Part shown: one piece after another, positions 1 to 9,934 of the stretch
Position numbering within the stretch: position 1 is the first letter of the stretch
How the letters are laid out: each line of letters opens with the position of its first letter
From: Saturnia japonica
Lineage: Eukaryota; Arthropoda; Insecta; Lepidoptera; Saturniidae
Reading direction: 5' to 3'
Length of the DNA stretch: 64,000 nucleotides
NCBI GenBank assembly: GCA_033032175.1
Contig: CM065320.1
Location: 13,411,413-13,475,412, forward strand
The notes under the pieces: model-generated
Told to the model about the DNA's origin: nothing
The model's database searches: none
What the model saw: only the letters and a program-made list of their open reading frames with translations
Program-made: the position numbers and the translations under genes

Positions 1-1
1 A

Positions 2-1258
2 TACTTCAAAAAAAGTGAAAAATTAGTAGATCCAATAGTTGCCAAATCTCCTTACGGGGCTTACCATGGCAAAGATGGGTATATGGGCGTTAAAAGATAT
101 TACTACGAAGATACTGAAAAACATCTTAATGCTTTTAGAGAATTTGGTTACCGTACACCATTAGATATCAATAATGGTACTCTAGGTTACACAGCACCTA
201 TGTTTACAATAGCTAATGGAGTTAGGCAAAGCACAGCATTAGCGTTTTTGCATACAATTTTAAATCGAACTAATTTACATGTATTAAAAAACACAAAGGT
301 TACAAAAATATTATTTGATTCTGATAATAGAGCAATTGGTGTAAAGATACTGAGAAAAAATAATAGGACATGTGAAGTTAAAGCTAAAAAGGAGGTAATA
401 ATCTCAGCGGGAGCCGTTAATTCGGCACAGCTACTCCTGCTTTCAGGAATTGGTCCGAAGGAACATTTACAGAGTAAAAATATATCAGTCGTAGCAGACT
501 TGCCGGTGGGGAAGAATTATCAAAACCATGCAGGTACTGTACTTGTTTACACTTTGAATAAACGTAACAAAACTTCCAAACCATCAGATCCTCGTGAAAT
601 ATCTACACCCGTGTACCTCGGATTAGTTGCTGTAGACGATAAACAAAGTCATCCCGATTATGAAACTCTAGGTATAGTCTATGATAACCCTGAGAGTTAC
701 CTGACTAACTGCAATATTAATCCGCAATTCGAATCTTATATATGTGATGAAATCTATGAAAAAAGTAAAGGTAAAACATTGGTTTACGTAACTCACAAAA
801 CATTATATCCGAAATCACGAGGACGAGTTCTTCTACGCAGTAATGATCCACATGATTCACCTTTAGTAATTACTGGGTATTATTCCGATGACAGAGACGT
901 GAAAAATCAGATAAAGTTTGTAAAACATTATATACCGATTATAAATGCGACATATTATAAAAATTCGGACGCTGTGTTTCTCAATCCGGCATCAAAGAAA
1001 TGTGGTCATTTTGTTTTTGGAAGTGATGATTTCTGGCGTTGTTACATATTGTGCATGAATGCTTCTGGACAGCACTATTGTGGTACGTGCGCTATGGGTT
1101 CAGTAGTAGATTCGAGGCTACGGGTTTTAAAAATGCAGGGCTTACGTGTCGCTGATGCCGGTGTAATGCCTTTTATAACAGGAGCTCATACTAACGCTCC
1201 AGCCATCATGATCGGTGAAAAGGCATCAGACATGATCAAAGAAGATTATTCTTTGTAA
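2..1258 (+). CDS. GMC oxidoreductase, C-terminal part (partial gene)
   Basis: FAD-dependent glucose-methanol-choline oxidoreductase, the superfamily of insect glucose dehydrogenase and lepidopteran ecdysone oxidase; such enzymes oxidise an alcohol on a sugar, steroid or similar substrate. The frame is open from base 2, so the exon reaches or passes the left edge; the first ATG at 83 is internal. About 418 residues are present, against roughly 600 for the family, so the N-terminal FAD-binding glycine motif is missing. Visible family motifs are the ISAGAVNSAQLLLLSGIG block, the GKNYQNHAG segment, and near the end QHYCGTCAMG (candidate catalytic His) followed by LRVADAGVMP and HTNAPAIMIGEKA (second active-site region). 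There are no stops or frameshifts, and TAA ends the gene at 1258. Substrate cannot be told from sequence; ecdysone-oxidase-like is a guess. No neighbouring gene helps define its role. Confidence 0.93.
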   Translation, partial: YFKKSEKLVDPIVAKSPYGAYHGKDGYMGVKRYYYEDTEKHLNAFREFGYRTPLDINNGTLGYTAPMFTIANGVRQSTALAFLHTILNRTNLHVLKNTKVTKILFDSDNRAIGVKILRKNNRTCEVKAKKEVIISAGAVNSAQLLLLSGIGPKEHLQSKNISVVADLPVGKNYQNHAGTVLVYTLNKRNKTSKPSDPREISTPVYLGLVAVDDKQSHPDYETLGIVYDNPESYLTNCNINPQFESYICDEIYEKSKGKTLVYVTHKTLYPKSRGRVLLRSNDPHDSPLVITGYYSDDRDVKNQIKFVKHYIPIINATYYKNSDAVFLNPASKKCGHFVFGSDDFWRCYILCMNASGQHYCGTCAMGSVVDSRLRVLKMQGLRVADAGVMPFITGAHTNAPAIMIGEKASDMIKEDYSL

Positions 1259-1370
1259 TATTTCCAATTTAAAGTAATTATTGTCATTCTCGTAATATAT
1301 TATTAGTTATTTATAACAGTTACAGAAATGTATTCGTAAATATGAAGAACGAGGTTATATTTTTAAATTG

Positions 1371-1380
1371 AATAAATAAA
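1371..1380 (+). terminator. Candidate polyadenylation signals for the GMC gene
   Basis: Two overlapping AATAAA hexamers lie about 115 bases after the GMC stop codon, in AT-rich sequence. This is the first canonical signal downstream and a plausible 3' end. The assignment is inferred from position only. Confidence 0.5.
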
Positions 1381-1554
1381 AGTCAAATAAATATAATTCA
1401 AATCAACAATTATCTATCTATAAAAATGGTTCTATATCTGTATTATTACAAATGTTTTAGAAATTTATTTGGCCCTTTTTTAAACAACTTAAAAAAAAGG
1501 AATAGATTTTCAATTCGAACGTTTATTTTTTAATGGATGTTTGATGGATGCTTG

Positions 1555-1770
1555 TCGCATTTCGGGATCAGCCAGTCAATATCTTGTACCACCGCGACGG
1601 GTAACCTTCAACCATCCGCTTGATTTCTGAAAATATACCGATTGGTCCCGTAACGTGACAAACCAAAAGAAAATCAAAGTGCTGGGTTTCCCACTATGTG
1701 TATGGTGGTCGCAACCCATACCACTCTGCTTGATTACAGGATTATACACTGGCTGATCTCGAAACACGAC
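1555..1770. repeat. Dispersed 'GATCCCGAAACGCGAC' repeat, head-to-head copy
   Basis: The outer about 23 bases are inverted copies of each other: 1555-1577 reads TTTCGGGATCAGCCAGT and 1747-1770 reads its reverse complement with a few changes. The core recurs at about 6.2, 22.5, 50.0, 52.9 and 60.1 kb. The interior holds a TATGGTGGTCGCAACC block also shared with other copies. It has no coding content that I trust. The family is not one I can name. Confidence 0.6.
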
Positions 1771-1789
1771 AGGCCTCTAAGCATAGTGG

Positions 1790-3740
1790 TACTGGGACGG
1801 GTATTATACCTGGTGTACTATTCAGCAAATTGTACCCAACGGCTGCTGTTTTTTTGGGTATTTCATTTCTAACCTTTTAGATATTTCTTCTCAGGTGTTA
1901 CGTTTGACATTATAATTTAGCATAGACCAAAAATATATGTATATAGAAACAATAATTATTTTCACATACACTAATCACCAATAGTATAATCATCAGCACA
2001 GTAAAAAATTGTAATGATTGGCACTGCCAATAGTCGATTTCACGAAATATTCTTGTTTAGAAGATTCTAATAAAGTCTTATTCTACTTTATAATATTTCC
2101 TGGTATGATTATACTATAATATAATGAGAGTTCAAAATATAACAGTCATATAAGTTTTAATATAATGAATGGCACAGCAAAAAAAACCGTTAAAGTAAAA
2201 TATTTATCTAAGATAAAAAACAGATTCTTGAAGATGACACATTTCTTTACTTATGACAAGATCACCATTACTTTAAAGTTACCTTGGAACGTAGATTTTT
2301 ACTACTTAAAATGTTAGTCACTAAACTATTTTCTAAAAGCACTACCGACAATTTTACAAAAAAATAAAAAACGATGTCACTTTAACCTAAAGCTAAATGT
2401 TCCCAGGTATAGCCTCGTAAACTCTCTGTTAAATTCTAATATTGCAGTTCCAATATTAAATTTACTCTAGATAATATATTGAATAAAAGACGAAAGCGCC
2501 AATCACTGGGGAGAGGGGGTTGCTACCAAGATTAGTACTGCTTACGGTGTTATATAATATTCCATTTTTACAAGCCATTTATCTTATTATATAGGTACTT
2601 TCCATTGAAAATAAAGAATGTTTGGGTCCCAGTAAATTTAAGAATTAAAAATTTTATGTTTGCTTTCTGGTAGCTGTATTTGAGTATAGATTCCTATCCT
2701 AGACCTAACCTATGTAAATTGTTGAAAAACTTTAAGATTGAGTACACCTGTGTGCCCAGGAAGCATCCTGTTTTAAAAACGAACTAACACTGGCAAGTAT
2801 TTAACCTTGATAGCAATTTGAAAACGCTGCTCCAACAAAATGACATCCGAGGAAAACGTATTCCAGCAATGCTATTAAGGAATTTTAAGGTCAATAACAT
2901 CTCAGTCTAACAAACACTTGGATAAGATAGTCTGAGAAGAAATCGACAAAGTACAAGAAAGAATGACAGAAAAGTTGTCTATTTAAAAAGAGGTAGAGTA
3001 CAAAAATATCTTTGGACATTTCTCTCCACTTAGGTCAGTTCGACTGGTGTAATACCTTCAACCTATAGAAAATCGCAGACAATTTAACCTTGTGTTGTGT
3101 TCCTGCCGTATAAGATAGTCTTCAGTCGAATCTTAAGACTATTAGAATATCGATCATCTATCTGCAGGTTTGGGTTTAACAGTAAACTAACGATTCATTT
3201 TAAACTCAGTTACATGAATGTTGTTAGTACCCAATCGGCTTATAATGAAGAGAGATGAACAAGAATTTTTCATCTCGTAACTTCTTATTACGATTTTCAG
3301 TGACAAAGAGAAAATGTTGCGCATATTATAATAAACATTTTGAATTCAAAAGCAAGACTAGTACGCGTTTTATTCAAATATGAAATGAAATTCCTGCAGA
3401 AAACTATGTAAATCTGTAACGTGAAGAATATTAGATTTTACGCATATTTATTTTACTTCCTTTAGAACTCTTTTGTCATGAACTTATTGACGACATTTTA
3501 TAAAATTCTAGACCACAGTCTGCGACTTGTGAGCATTAACTACCTACAATATAAAATATAATAAGAATAAAAAATAGCTTATATCACTCACTCATCTTCT
3601 TATTAGTGAAAGAGCTTTTAGAATCAGTTCAGTAGTTTCAGTAAATACCTGTTACGAACATACAAAGTTTCATATATTTCGTTCAAGATAAAGCGGTGTC
3701 TCAAAACGAAAGTCTTTGACCAGTGTGCGTTGCCGGTAAT
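1790..3740. other. AT-rich intergenic DNA, no gene seen
   Basis: No open frame with recognisable protein content and no clear repeat structure was found. Short remnants of lepidopteran-type repeats are possible but not supported well enough to name. Confidence 0.6.
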
Positions 3741-3747
3741 TATATAT

Positions 3748-4145
3748 AATGGTCCTGAAACATGCTAACAAATCTCAAGATCACGCAAAGGGCACTGGAG
3801 AGGGGTATGTTACAAGTTTATGCTCAAGTTGATCGAAAAGATAATATGAGGAAACCCGCAGAAAAACTAAAGCATAGACATAGCCCTAAGAATAGATAGG
3901 CTTATAGAAGTTTAACGGATGGCCAATGGGGTCCAGGAGTTCTCGAATGGCAGCCGCTAGTTAGTTTAACGGATGGCCGATGGGGTTAAGGAGTTCTCGA
4001 GTGGCAGCCACTAGTTAGTATAACGGATGGGCAATGGGGTCAAGAAGTTCTCGAGTGGTGGTCGCTAGTTAGTATAACTGATGGCCGATGGGGTCAAGGA
4101 GCTCTCGAATGGCGGCCATCTACTATAAGACGCAGCATGGGCAGA
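3748..4145 (+). pseudogene. LINE ORF2 C-terminus with internal tandem amplification
   Basis: This is the remnant of the C-terminal region of a non-LTR retrotransposon polymerase. The translation reads KITQRALERGMLQVYAQVDR, then an in-frame TAG near 3899, then DGQWG/DGRWG units and finally DGRWGQGALEWRP plus RRSMGRP. This order (TQRAMERAMLG..., then DGRWG..VLEWRP..GKRSVGRP) is the conserved tail of a LINE group common in moths and butterflies. The catalytic RT domain is absent. A 54-bp segment coding the DGRWG...LVSLT module is repeated nearly four times (separate entry). The same LINE type ends again at about 54.9-55.3 kb. It is broken by stops and not functional. Confidence 0.75.
3911..4119 (+). 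repeat. 54-bp tandem array (about 3.9 copies) inside LINE coding sequence
   Basis: TTTAACGGATGGCC or a close variant begins at 3911, 3965, 4019 and 4073, an exact 54-bp spacing. Each unit codes 18 residues of the form DG(Q/R)WG..VLEW.PLVS(L/I)T. The fourth unit runs out of the array into the ordinary LINE tail. Units differ by several substitutions and unit 2 carries a stop. Confidence 0.9.
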
Positions 4146-4472
4146 CCTTTTTTTTAGCCTGGTGAAATCCTGCATTGAGTCCGCGTCCCTAGCCGGACAG
4201 ATCGAAAGGGGTATGTCGAACTCTTACCGACTAAAACCACACGGTGTTCTTCCCGACTCGACCGACCGACCAACCGACTCGGCAGGAACGTTGTTGTGGA
4301 AATCTTTAGGGTATAGGGGATCTTAAAGGATCATAATTATACATTCATTAAATCTAGTTAAGTAAATAATGTACTTTTATTCGCTTAGTAGAATTATATA
4401 AGATCAATAATAATATATTAATAGCACTCCATTGTTGTATAAAGTAATCTAGAAATAATCGGCAGCGGTAAA
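4146..4472. other. GC-richer repeat-like stretch, then AT-rich spacer
   Basis: 4165-4300 is distinctly GC-richer than its surroundings and contains a run of CGACCGACCGACC and TCGACTC motifs. It resembles transposon-derived sequence but I cannot assign it to a family. The remainder is AT-rich and featureless. Confidence 0.4.
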
Positions 4473-4793
4473 ATGAAATATCTAGACTTGGAGCAAAAGT
4501 ACCATCCATCACCATCCGTCAAGCTTGGGCTGTCAACGTTCAGACGAGGCAAGCATTTAATCAAATTGTACAAGTGGTGGAAACTTTCTCGAAATATTAT
4601 TAAACATTTAAACGAAAAATCAAGTTATAATAATTGTTTCAATGAATATATAATATTACAGACATCTAAGACTAAGAATTTTATTAAGTACAGCGTGGTC
4701 GTTGAAAATCAAATTCATCAAAGATATCAAAGAAAATTTAAAATTACTGGGGATATTAAGAAGTTGTTATTTTTTTCAAGAGACATTATTTAA
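4473..4793 (+). CDS. Hypothetical 106-codon ORF, doubtful
   Basis: An ATG-initiated open frame in AT-rich DNA, with a lysine-, isoleucine- and asparagine-rich product. I see no domain, signal peptide or membrane segment. There is no recognisable homology, and no neighbour on the same strand suggests a transcription unit. Length is within what chance could give in this composition. It is listed because it is one of the few ATG-started frames over 100 codons outside the transposons; it could equally be random. Confidence 0.12.
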   Translation: MKYLDLEQKYHPSPSVKLGLSTFRRGKHLIKLYKWWKLSRNIIKHLNEKSSYNNCFNEYIILQTSKTKNFIKYSVVVENQIHQRYQRKFKITGDIKKLLFFSRDII

Positions 4794-5008
4794 ATTAAAT
4801 CTTTTAAGTTTTATCATATCGATTTATATTTTAAAAAACACTTGAAGATCACCTTACCCACCCACACCTATAGACACCTATTTAGTAAAAATAGCACTAT
4901 GTTTACTATTACTTCAAACTCCTACCGTTACAATGGTTTTTAGAACTTTTTTGAAGTGAAAACTTCTTTAGCGCCATTATAATTTAAAACTCGACACAAC
5001 AAAAAAAA

Positions 5009-5200
5009 GGACACTAAAAAGAGACAAACACAGACATCTATACAGGATTTAGCCTGCGATGCGAAAATGTGACTCCTGATTTTCAATACTATGAACGTCA
5101 TCGAACTGGCCTAGCGGTGTGACGACCACATTTGTACGCCCTGTTGTATGTACAGTACGAGTGATCGATAGTTTGAGTCCCATTGATTTAGGATTTATTA
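5009..5200 (+). mobile_element. tRNA-type SINE, family A
   Basis: Pol III-like promoter boxes are visible: an A-box-like TGGCCTAGCGG at 5107-5117 and a B-box-like GTTTGAGTCCC at 5171-5181. The left end begins GACACTAAAAAGAGACAAAC. Other copies or parts lie at 24751-24834, 26198-26260 and 62190-62345, sharing both the left end and the CCAGATTTGTACGC...GAGTCCCGCT part. Box spacing is wider than in a true tRNA, so this is a SINE and not a tRNA gene. Confidence 0.65.
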
Positions 5201-5970
5201 AAAGAGATTTTTAAGAAGATATGTTTTTGTTTTCTGAAGGATTCACTTGTACTGCGTATGATCTGCACAATTTTTTTATTATGGGAATGCAATTTCACAC
5301 GGACAGTTAATTCTAAACTAAGCAAAGCTTATAAAATATTAAAACATACGGGTGCTGACATTGCATGTCGTTTCCTTTCAAAATCGTCACAATACTAATA
5401 TTCAAATTGTCAAGGATCTTTCCCGTCCTGACAGGCTCCATTTTTCTTTTTCTGAAATTTGTTTATACACGAATAAGGATTTAAAAACTACTAGATTTTT
5501 CAACCTTTCATAAAACAATAGAATTAACACCAAAAGTCACTCAATATGGAAATATCGGACCAGTCATTTATTATACGCACCACCCTGCTGTATAGTGTAT
5601 GTAGTGGACGCAGAAACCCCATTTGCATAGTAATAGCACGAGACCTTTAACTATGTTTAAGCTGTGTTGTATAATATCTGCTTGAAACTACGATAAAATA
5701 CCCAGCTCTCATGAATATTAAAAAACGTTACTAAAGCTGCCGGTTTGTTACTGAAAGGTTTCTTTTAACGATACGAATTCCATGAAGATATATAGTTAAC
5801 TTTATCTTTATTATCTGTTTAATTTTCTATTGTTTTCCATTCCACAATTCTGCGGACTCATGGTCCACACCTTTTTTTAAGTGGGTGCTTTTAAAATAAT
5901 AAACATTAAAAATCTCCATCAAAAAAGATGCATTTGCAAATGCAACTGTGTACTAAAACTAAGTGAGCCT
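5201..5970. other. Intergenic, no gene seen
   Basis: AT-rich sequence with no convincing open frame or named repeat. Confidence 0.5.
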
Positions 5971-6069
5971 TATTTTAACTATTATTATAACTAATAACTA
6001 TAATATATTTTTTATTATTATTATATAGAGGATCGACTACTGCTAAGCGGAGAGAGTCTATAGATTTTT

Positions 6070-6310
6070 TTTTAATAACACACTGTGCCTTGTGGTAATG
6101 GCTGTAGAGTCGAAAAACAACAGCGACCATCGAGAAATTGAGTATCAATCGGTAGTCGTCACTGTCATATAGGTTTGCAAGCATCTCGCCAAACCAAAAG
6201 AGTCACTGTGACTAACTTGTCACCATGTATATGGTAGTCGCATCCAGTTAGGTATAGATCCCTACCACTTTGCTTGATATTTGGGTATATAACGACTGAT
6301 CTCGATAAGC
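6070..6310 (+). repeat. Dispersed 'GATCCCGAAACGCGAC' repeat, diverged copy
   Basis: It shares CCAAAAGAGTCACTGTGA, a TATGGTAGTCGCA block and a diverged core, CTGATCTCGATAAGCG, with the copies at 1.6, 22.5 and 50.0 kb. The left part, with GCGACCATCGAGAAATTGAG, matches the GGTGATCACCGAGAGATCG start of the 50-kb copy. Confidence 0.5.
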
Positions 6311-6324
6311 GAAACCAATTGACG

Positions 6325-6488
6325 ACTTCATTTATTTTGAAGAGTTTCCTCGGATGGGGCCACACTTGAGGTATCCCCAATCCAACAAAAAAAGAATCAT
6401 CCAAATCGGTTCACAGACAAAGAAGTTATGACTGAACATTCATTAAAAACAATTGAGTAACCTCCGTATTTTTTTTAAGTCGGTTAAA
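6325..6488 (-). repeat. Dispersed 'AACCGACTT...' element, copy 1
   Basis: It carries the landmarks of a recurrent element of about 230 bp: ATCCAAATCGGTTCA, AGAAGTTATGACTGAACAT, CAATTGAGTAACCTCCG and a terminal AAGTCGGTTAAAAA. The other copies are at 26.3, 46.2, 58.4, 59.7 and 63.5 kb. Confidence 0.65.
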
Positions 6489-7770
6489 AAGGTGTCTGGC
6501 TCACGAGTGCGTCTGGCAGAATATACATACTGACCGACCATAGATGTAGTATATATACACCAAGTAAAAATTTCAAAATGAGAATGTTAGCGAGTCAGGC
6601 AATTAACTTTTTGTTCAATATCTACATAATATATGTCATTTTATTTTTAACAAAACTACTTAAACATTTTATTGTATTTTTGTTTATTCTTTAATAAACT
6701 GTTGCAGGAAGAGGTGATCCCAGATGAATGATGCAACAGCATAATAGTACCCAGTTTTAATAAAAAAAGGTGATGTACAAGAATGTATTAACTGTCGAGG
6801 AGTAAAGTTAATGTCACTTAGTATGAATGTTTGGGAAAGGGTGATAGCTAGACGCTAGATAATAAAAGAGGAGAGTGAAGTACCCCAAAACCAATTCGAG
6901 TTTATGCTTGGACGTGCGACAACGGATGCCATTTTCGCACTCTATCAACTATGTGAAAAATACAGGCGTGCACACAAGAATTTGCATATGTTATTTGTTG
7001 ATCTGGAAAAGGCATATGATCGAGTACCCCGAGAAGTTCTGTGGTTGGCTATTAAAGAGAAAAGAGTGCTTATTCGTTCTATATACAGTCGACCCAGTAC
7101 ACACATCAGGTCCAAGGCTGGAGTTACCAGTAAGTTCAATATAGCTGTAGGCCTGCACCAAGGACCAGCTTTTAGTCCTTATTTGTTTCTACTTATTATG
7201 GATGCACTAACAGCAGACATACAGGATGAGGTACCTTGGTGTACGCTGTTGCAGATGATATGTTTTTGTTGGAGAAAATGTTACTGATGTCCAGAATAGG
7301 CTGGGAAAATGGCGAGAAAAGCTGGAGAATGTTGGACTAAAAATTAGTAGAACAAAAACTGAGCATTTTTTCTGAGACTTTGGTGGTCCACCCAGTTTTT
7401 CTCATATAACCTTAAACGGTATGTCTCTACCAGCCTGCTCCAATTTTAGGTACCTCGGTTCATAAATCCAAAATACGGTAACATTGTCCAGGACGTGAAG
7501 AATAGGATAAATGCTGGGTGGTTAAAACGGCGACGGGTCTTGGGGATAACATGTGATCCTCGAATGCCACTGAAACTCAAGAGAAAAGTGTATAAAACTA
7601 TTATAAGACCTGTCTTGACGTATGGATCTCAGTGCTAGGCAACGAAAGAACTGGTTGAAAGAAAATTATATGTGGCAGAGATACGAATGTTCAGATGGAT
7701 GTTTGGAGTAATTAGAATGGATAAGATCAGGAATGAGCATATTATAGGAAGTCTTAAAATAACATACCAG

Positions 7771-8015
7771 CACGCCTATATTCTCCGAAGGGTTAAGCAG
7801 AGGTGTACTAATTAATGTACACCCATAGTTCGCCGAGTATGTTTTTAGGTCCCATGTAATAGGGGGCGAGCCATTTGCCATTAATCGGGCACGAAACCAA
7901 ACTCCGAGCTGCTACTGAGAATTTCATAGGAAAAACCCAATAACACTTTGCTCGACCTGGGAATCGTACCCAGGACCTGGATCATAGAAGTCGTGCTTAC
8001 GACCACTGGACTAAC
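7771..8015 (-). mobile_element. tRNA-derived SINE inserted into the LINE
   Basis: Read on the minus strand, it starts GTTAGTCCAGTGGTCGTAAG (A box TAGTCCAGTGG). It continues to GGTACGATTCCC (B box) and then to a body with GGGGGCGAGCC-type sequence; this combination recurs in lepidopteran SINEs. LINE coding sequence stops just left and resumes just right. The flanks AAAATAACATACCAG (7756-7770) and AAAAATAGCACCAG (8022-8035) look like an imperfect target duplication. Confidence 0.75.
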
Positions 8016-8129
8016 AAAAAAAAAAATAGCACCAGTCACAGAGAAGTTGAGAGGTCATAGGCTAGCGTGGTATGGGCATGTCACGAGAAGGGATGAAAGT
8101 CATATAACTAAAAGAATGTTAGGTATGAA

Positions 8130-8551
8130 TTTGGGGGCCGGATACTAGGAATGGCGACCTAAATTCTTTGATTACTTTGTAACTCGTTGGTCCTGGCACT
8201 TCCTATATCCTACTGATTCGGTTGTTGTTCAGGTTCACCAAAATAATTGCGCCCGGCTGAATAGTACCGACTTACCTGGGGATCGCCGTTAGTAAAGTAC
8301 TCATGTTGTGTCCGTGACTGTGTGCAAATCCACACTTCACTTTGTTTGGCAGCCGCCGTTGTCCGAATTATTGTATCTGATTGGGTACACACAAAACTGT
8401 TCCACCAAGAACAAGCTGAGGTAATCACAGTACTTTAATAGATGATAATAATGATCCGAACAGTCCGACGACGAAAAACCGTTTACGTAGAACGCCCCCC
8501 AAGCGTCGAAACACCGCAACGACCGAGGCACAGATAAAAAAGTGTTGCCTG
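8130..8551. mobile_element. Unidentified insertion of about 420 bp in the LINE
   Basis: The LINE reading breaks at ATGAAT near 8128 and resumes at ATGAAG near 8554, so the intervening DNA is foreign to it. The insert is GC-richer than its surroundings. On the minus strand it has a 72-codon frame (8428-8210) without recognisable domains. No poly-A tail, terminal repeats or Pol III boxes were found. Family unknown. Confidence 0.5.
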
Positions 8552-8729
8552 AAAAATGAAGGTGGATGGATATAGGAGTAGAGAAAGACCGAAGAAGGTA
8601 TGGATGGATTGTGTGAATATTGATATGCGTATAAAAGGTGTAAATACTGAGATGATATTTGATAAAGTAGAGTGGAACAAGAAAAGTTTTGTGCCGATCC
8701 TACTTAAGTAGGATAAGAAGTAAGGAGTT

Positions 8730-9350
8730 GTAGATCTAATTATTATATGTCAGCTGATTGGCCGCCATTTTCAAACTAAACTTTCTTTATGTACTGCTCG
8801 ACACTTGGCCTGTCACACCTAATGGTAAGTGAAGACCAGGCCGAGGATGGCATGCGATCGCTCAGTAAAAACTGATTCACTCTTCTTTTGAAGATCACTA
8901 CGTTATATGAATCAGGAAAATCAAACTATGAAAATCAATTTTTTATGAAAATAATTAATAATATTTTCATAAATAACTTTTAAGAAATACTTTTGAATAT
9001 TATTTCAATCTTCTAATAAGAAAAGTAAAGTATGGTGACCAAAATATTTGGATTATCAGACTAGATCGTGTCTGGCTTAACTATATTTTATGTTATTTAA
9101 TTACTTAAAGTAAGCTCTATGTTTATTTGTGTAATAAATTTTCAACTACACAGATTATAGGCTGTAATTAAGGTGCTATTTCGTGAACGATAACGATAAT
9201 TTGATTGTAGTTTACAAGAAGTTACGGTATGACCTATGTTTTTATATAAATAGTTATTGCCCTACAACTTTTTTTATTAATTGTTAAGGTCACTTGGACA
9301 TAAGTCCTTTAAGTCTAACTTCGCAGTATTTATTCATGTTCAAACATAGT
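8730..9350. other. Repeat debris and AT-rich DNA
   Basis: 8815-8845 carries CACCTAATGGTAAGTGAAGACC, typical of a short lepidopteran repeat also hinted at near 44.4, 48.9 and 60.3 kb. The rest shows no gene. Confidence 0.4.
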
Positions 9351-9352
9351 TA

Positions 9353-9480
9353 ATAAGATGGTGGTTCCCTTGTTAAAACTAGAAATAAGTTTTTCTAGTT
9401 ATTGAAGTGAAACTTCTTTGCGCGCATGAGGGTAAAATTTTTACGGATAAAACGCATCACGAAGATGTGAAACATTTTGT
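9353..9480 (+). repeat. Dispersed repeat, plus copy
   Basis: 9405-9470 (GTGAAACTTC, GCGCGCATGAGGGTAAAATT, ATCACGAAGATG) reappears inverted at 14742-14825. The preceding AAGATGGTGGTTCCCTTGTT reappears at about 42967. The short frame over it is therefore repeat-derived, not a gene. Confidence 0.6.
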
Positions 9481-9684
9481 GAGAGAGAGGAAGAGAGCGA
9501 GACGCTTAAAAATACTACAAGGAAACACCAACATAAAAATGAGTACCATGGATAACCATGGATATTATAAAATAATATCATTGTTTTATGCTTTTCAATC
9601 TCAAATATATGCGGGTACAATAGATTTCTAAAATCTTAAGAGATTATGACAGACATGTGACAAGTTAGTTTAATAACAAAATGT

Positions 9685-9832
9685 CTAGGCGAAAGAGCAG
9701 CGCTCGGTGCCTTACAAAAAAAAAACACTTATATTACATTGTAAATATGGAATGTAAAACATTATCTAAATATAAAGTTTCATCCAAATCTTTGGAGCCG
9801 TTTCCGAGAAACTAATTACATATATACAGGAA
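9685..9832 (+). repeat. Single copy of the fold-back arm family
   Basis: It contains TCGGTGCCTTACAAAAA, AAAGTTTCATCCAAATC and GGAGCCGTTTCCGAGAAAC, matching each arm of the fold-back element at 21736-22026. Confidence 0.65.
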
Positions 9833-9934
9833 TTGCTCACTTACTAGTACTATACTATTTCCATTTCTTTATTTTCTCGATGACAGTTCTAATTTGATAG
9901 ATGTAGTGTTGTGACCAAATAAGTAATGATATCG

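Larger units (their letters stand above)
6705..8725 (+). pseudogene. LINE ORF2 (reverse transcriptase) pseudogene, interrupted by two insertions
   Basis: Non-LTR retrotransposon polymerase remnant. In order: PDEW and KKGDVQECINCRGVKLMSL (RT start, about 6715-6840), then FMLGRATTDAIFALYQLCEK and LHMLFVDLEKAYDRVPREVL (RT motif A, about 6900-7040), GLHQGPAFSPYLF (7150-7190), FADDMFLLEK (the catalytic ADD motif, about 7250-7280), KISRTKTEHFF, and a C-terminal part resuming at 8027 (PVTEKLRGHRLAWYGHVTRRD) and at 8554 (RPKKVWMDCVNIDMRIKGVN). The endonuclease domain and 5' end are missing. Several frameshifts and stops are present, so it is dead. A SINE sits at 7771-8015 and an unidentified insertion at about 8130-8551. 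Two further 3' ends of the same LINE lie at 20.2-20.5 kb (minus) and 60.5 kb (plus). Confidence 0.85.

Noticed and set aside
9407..9631. 74-codon plus-strand frame as a gene
   Set aside because: Its start lies in a repeat that recurs inverted at 14.8 kb; it has no domain.
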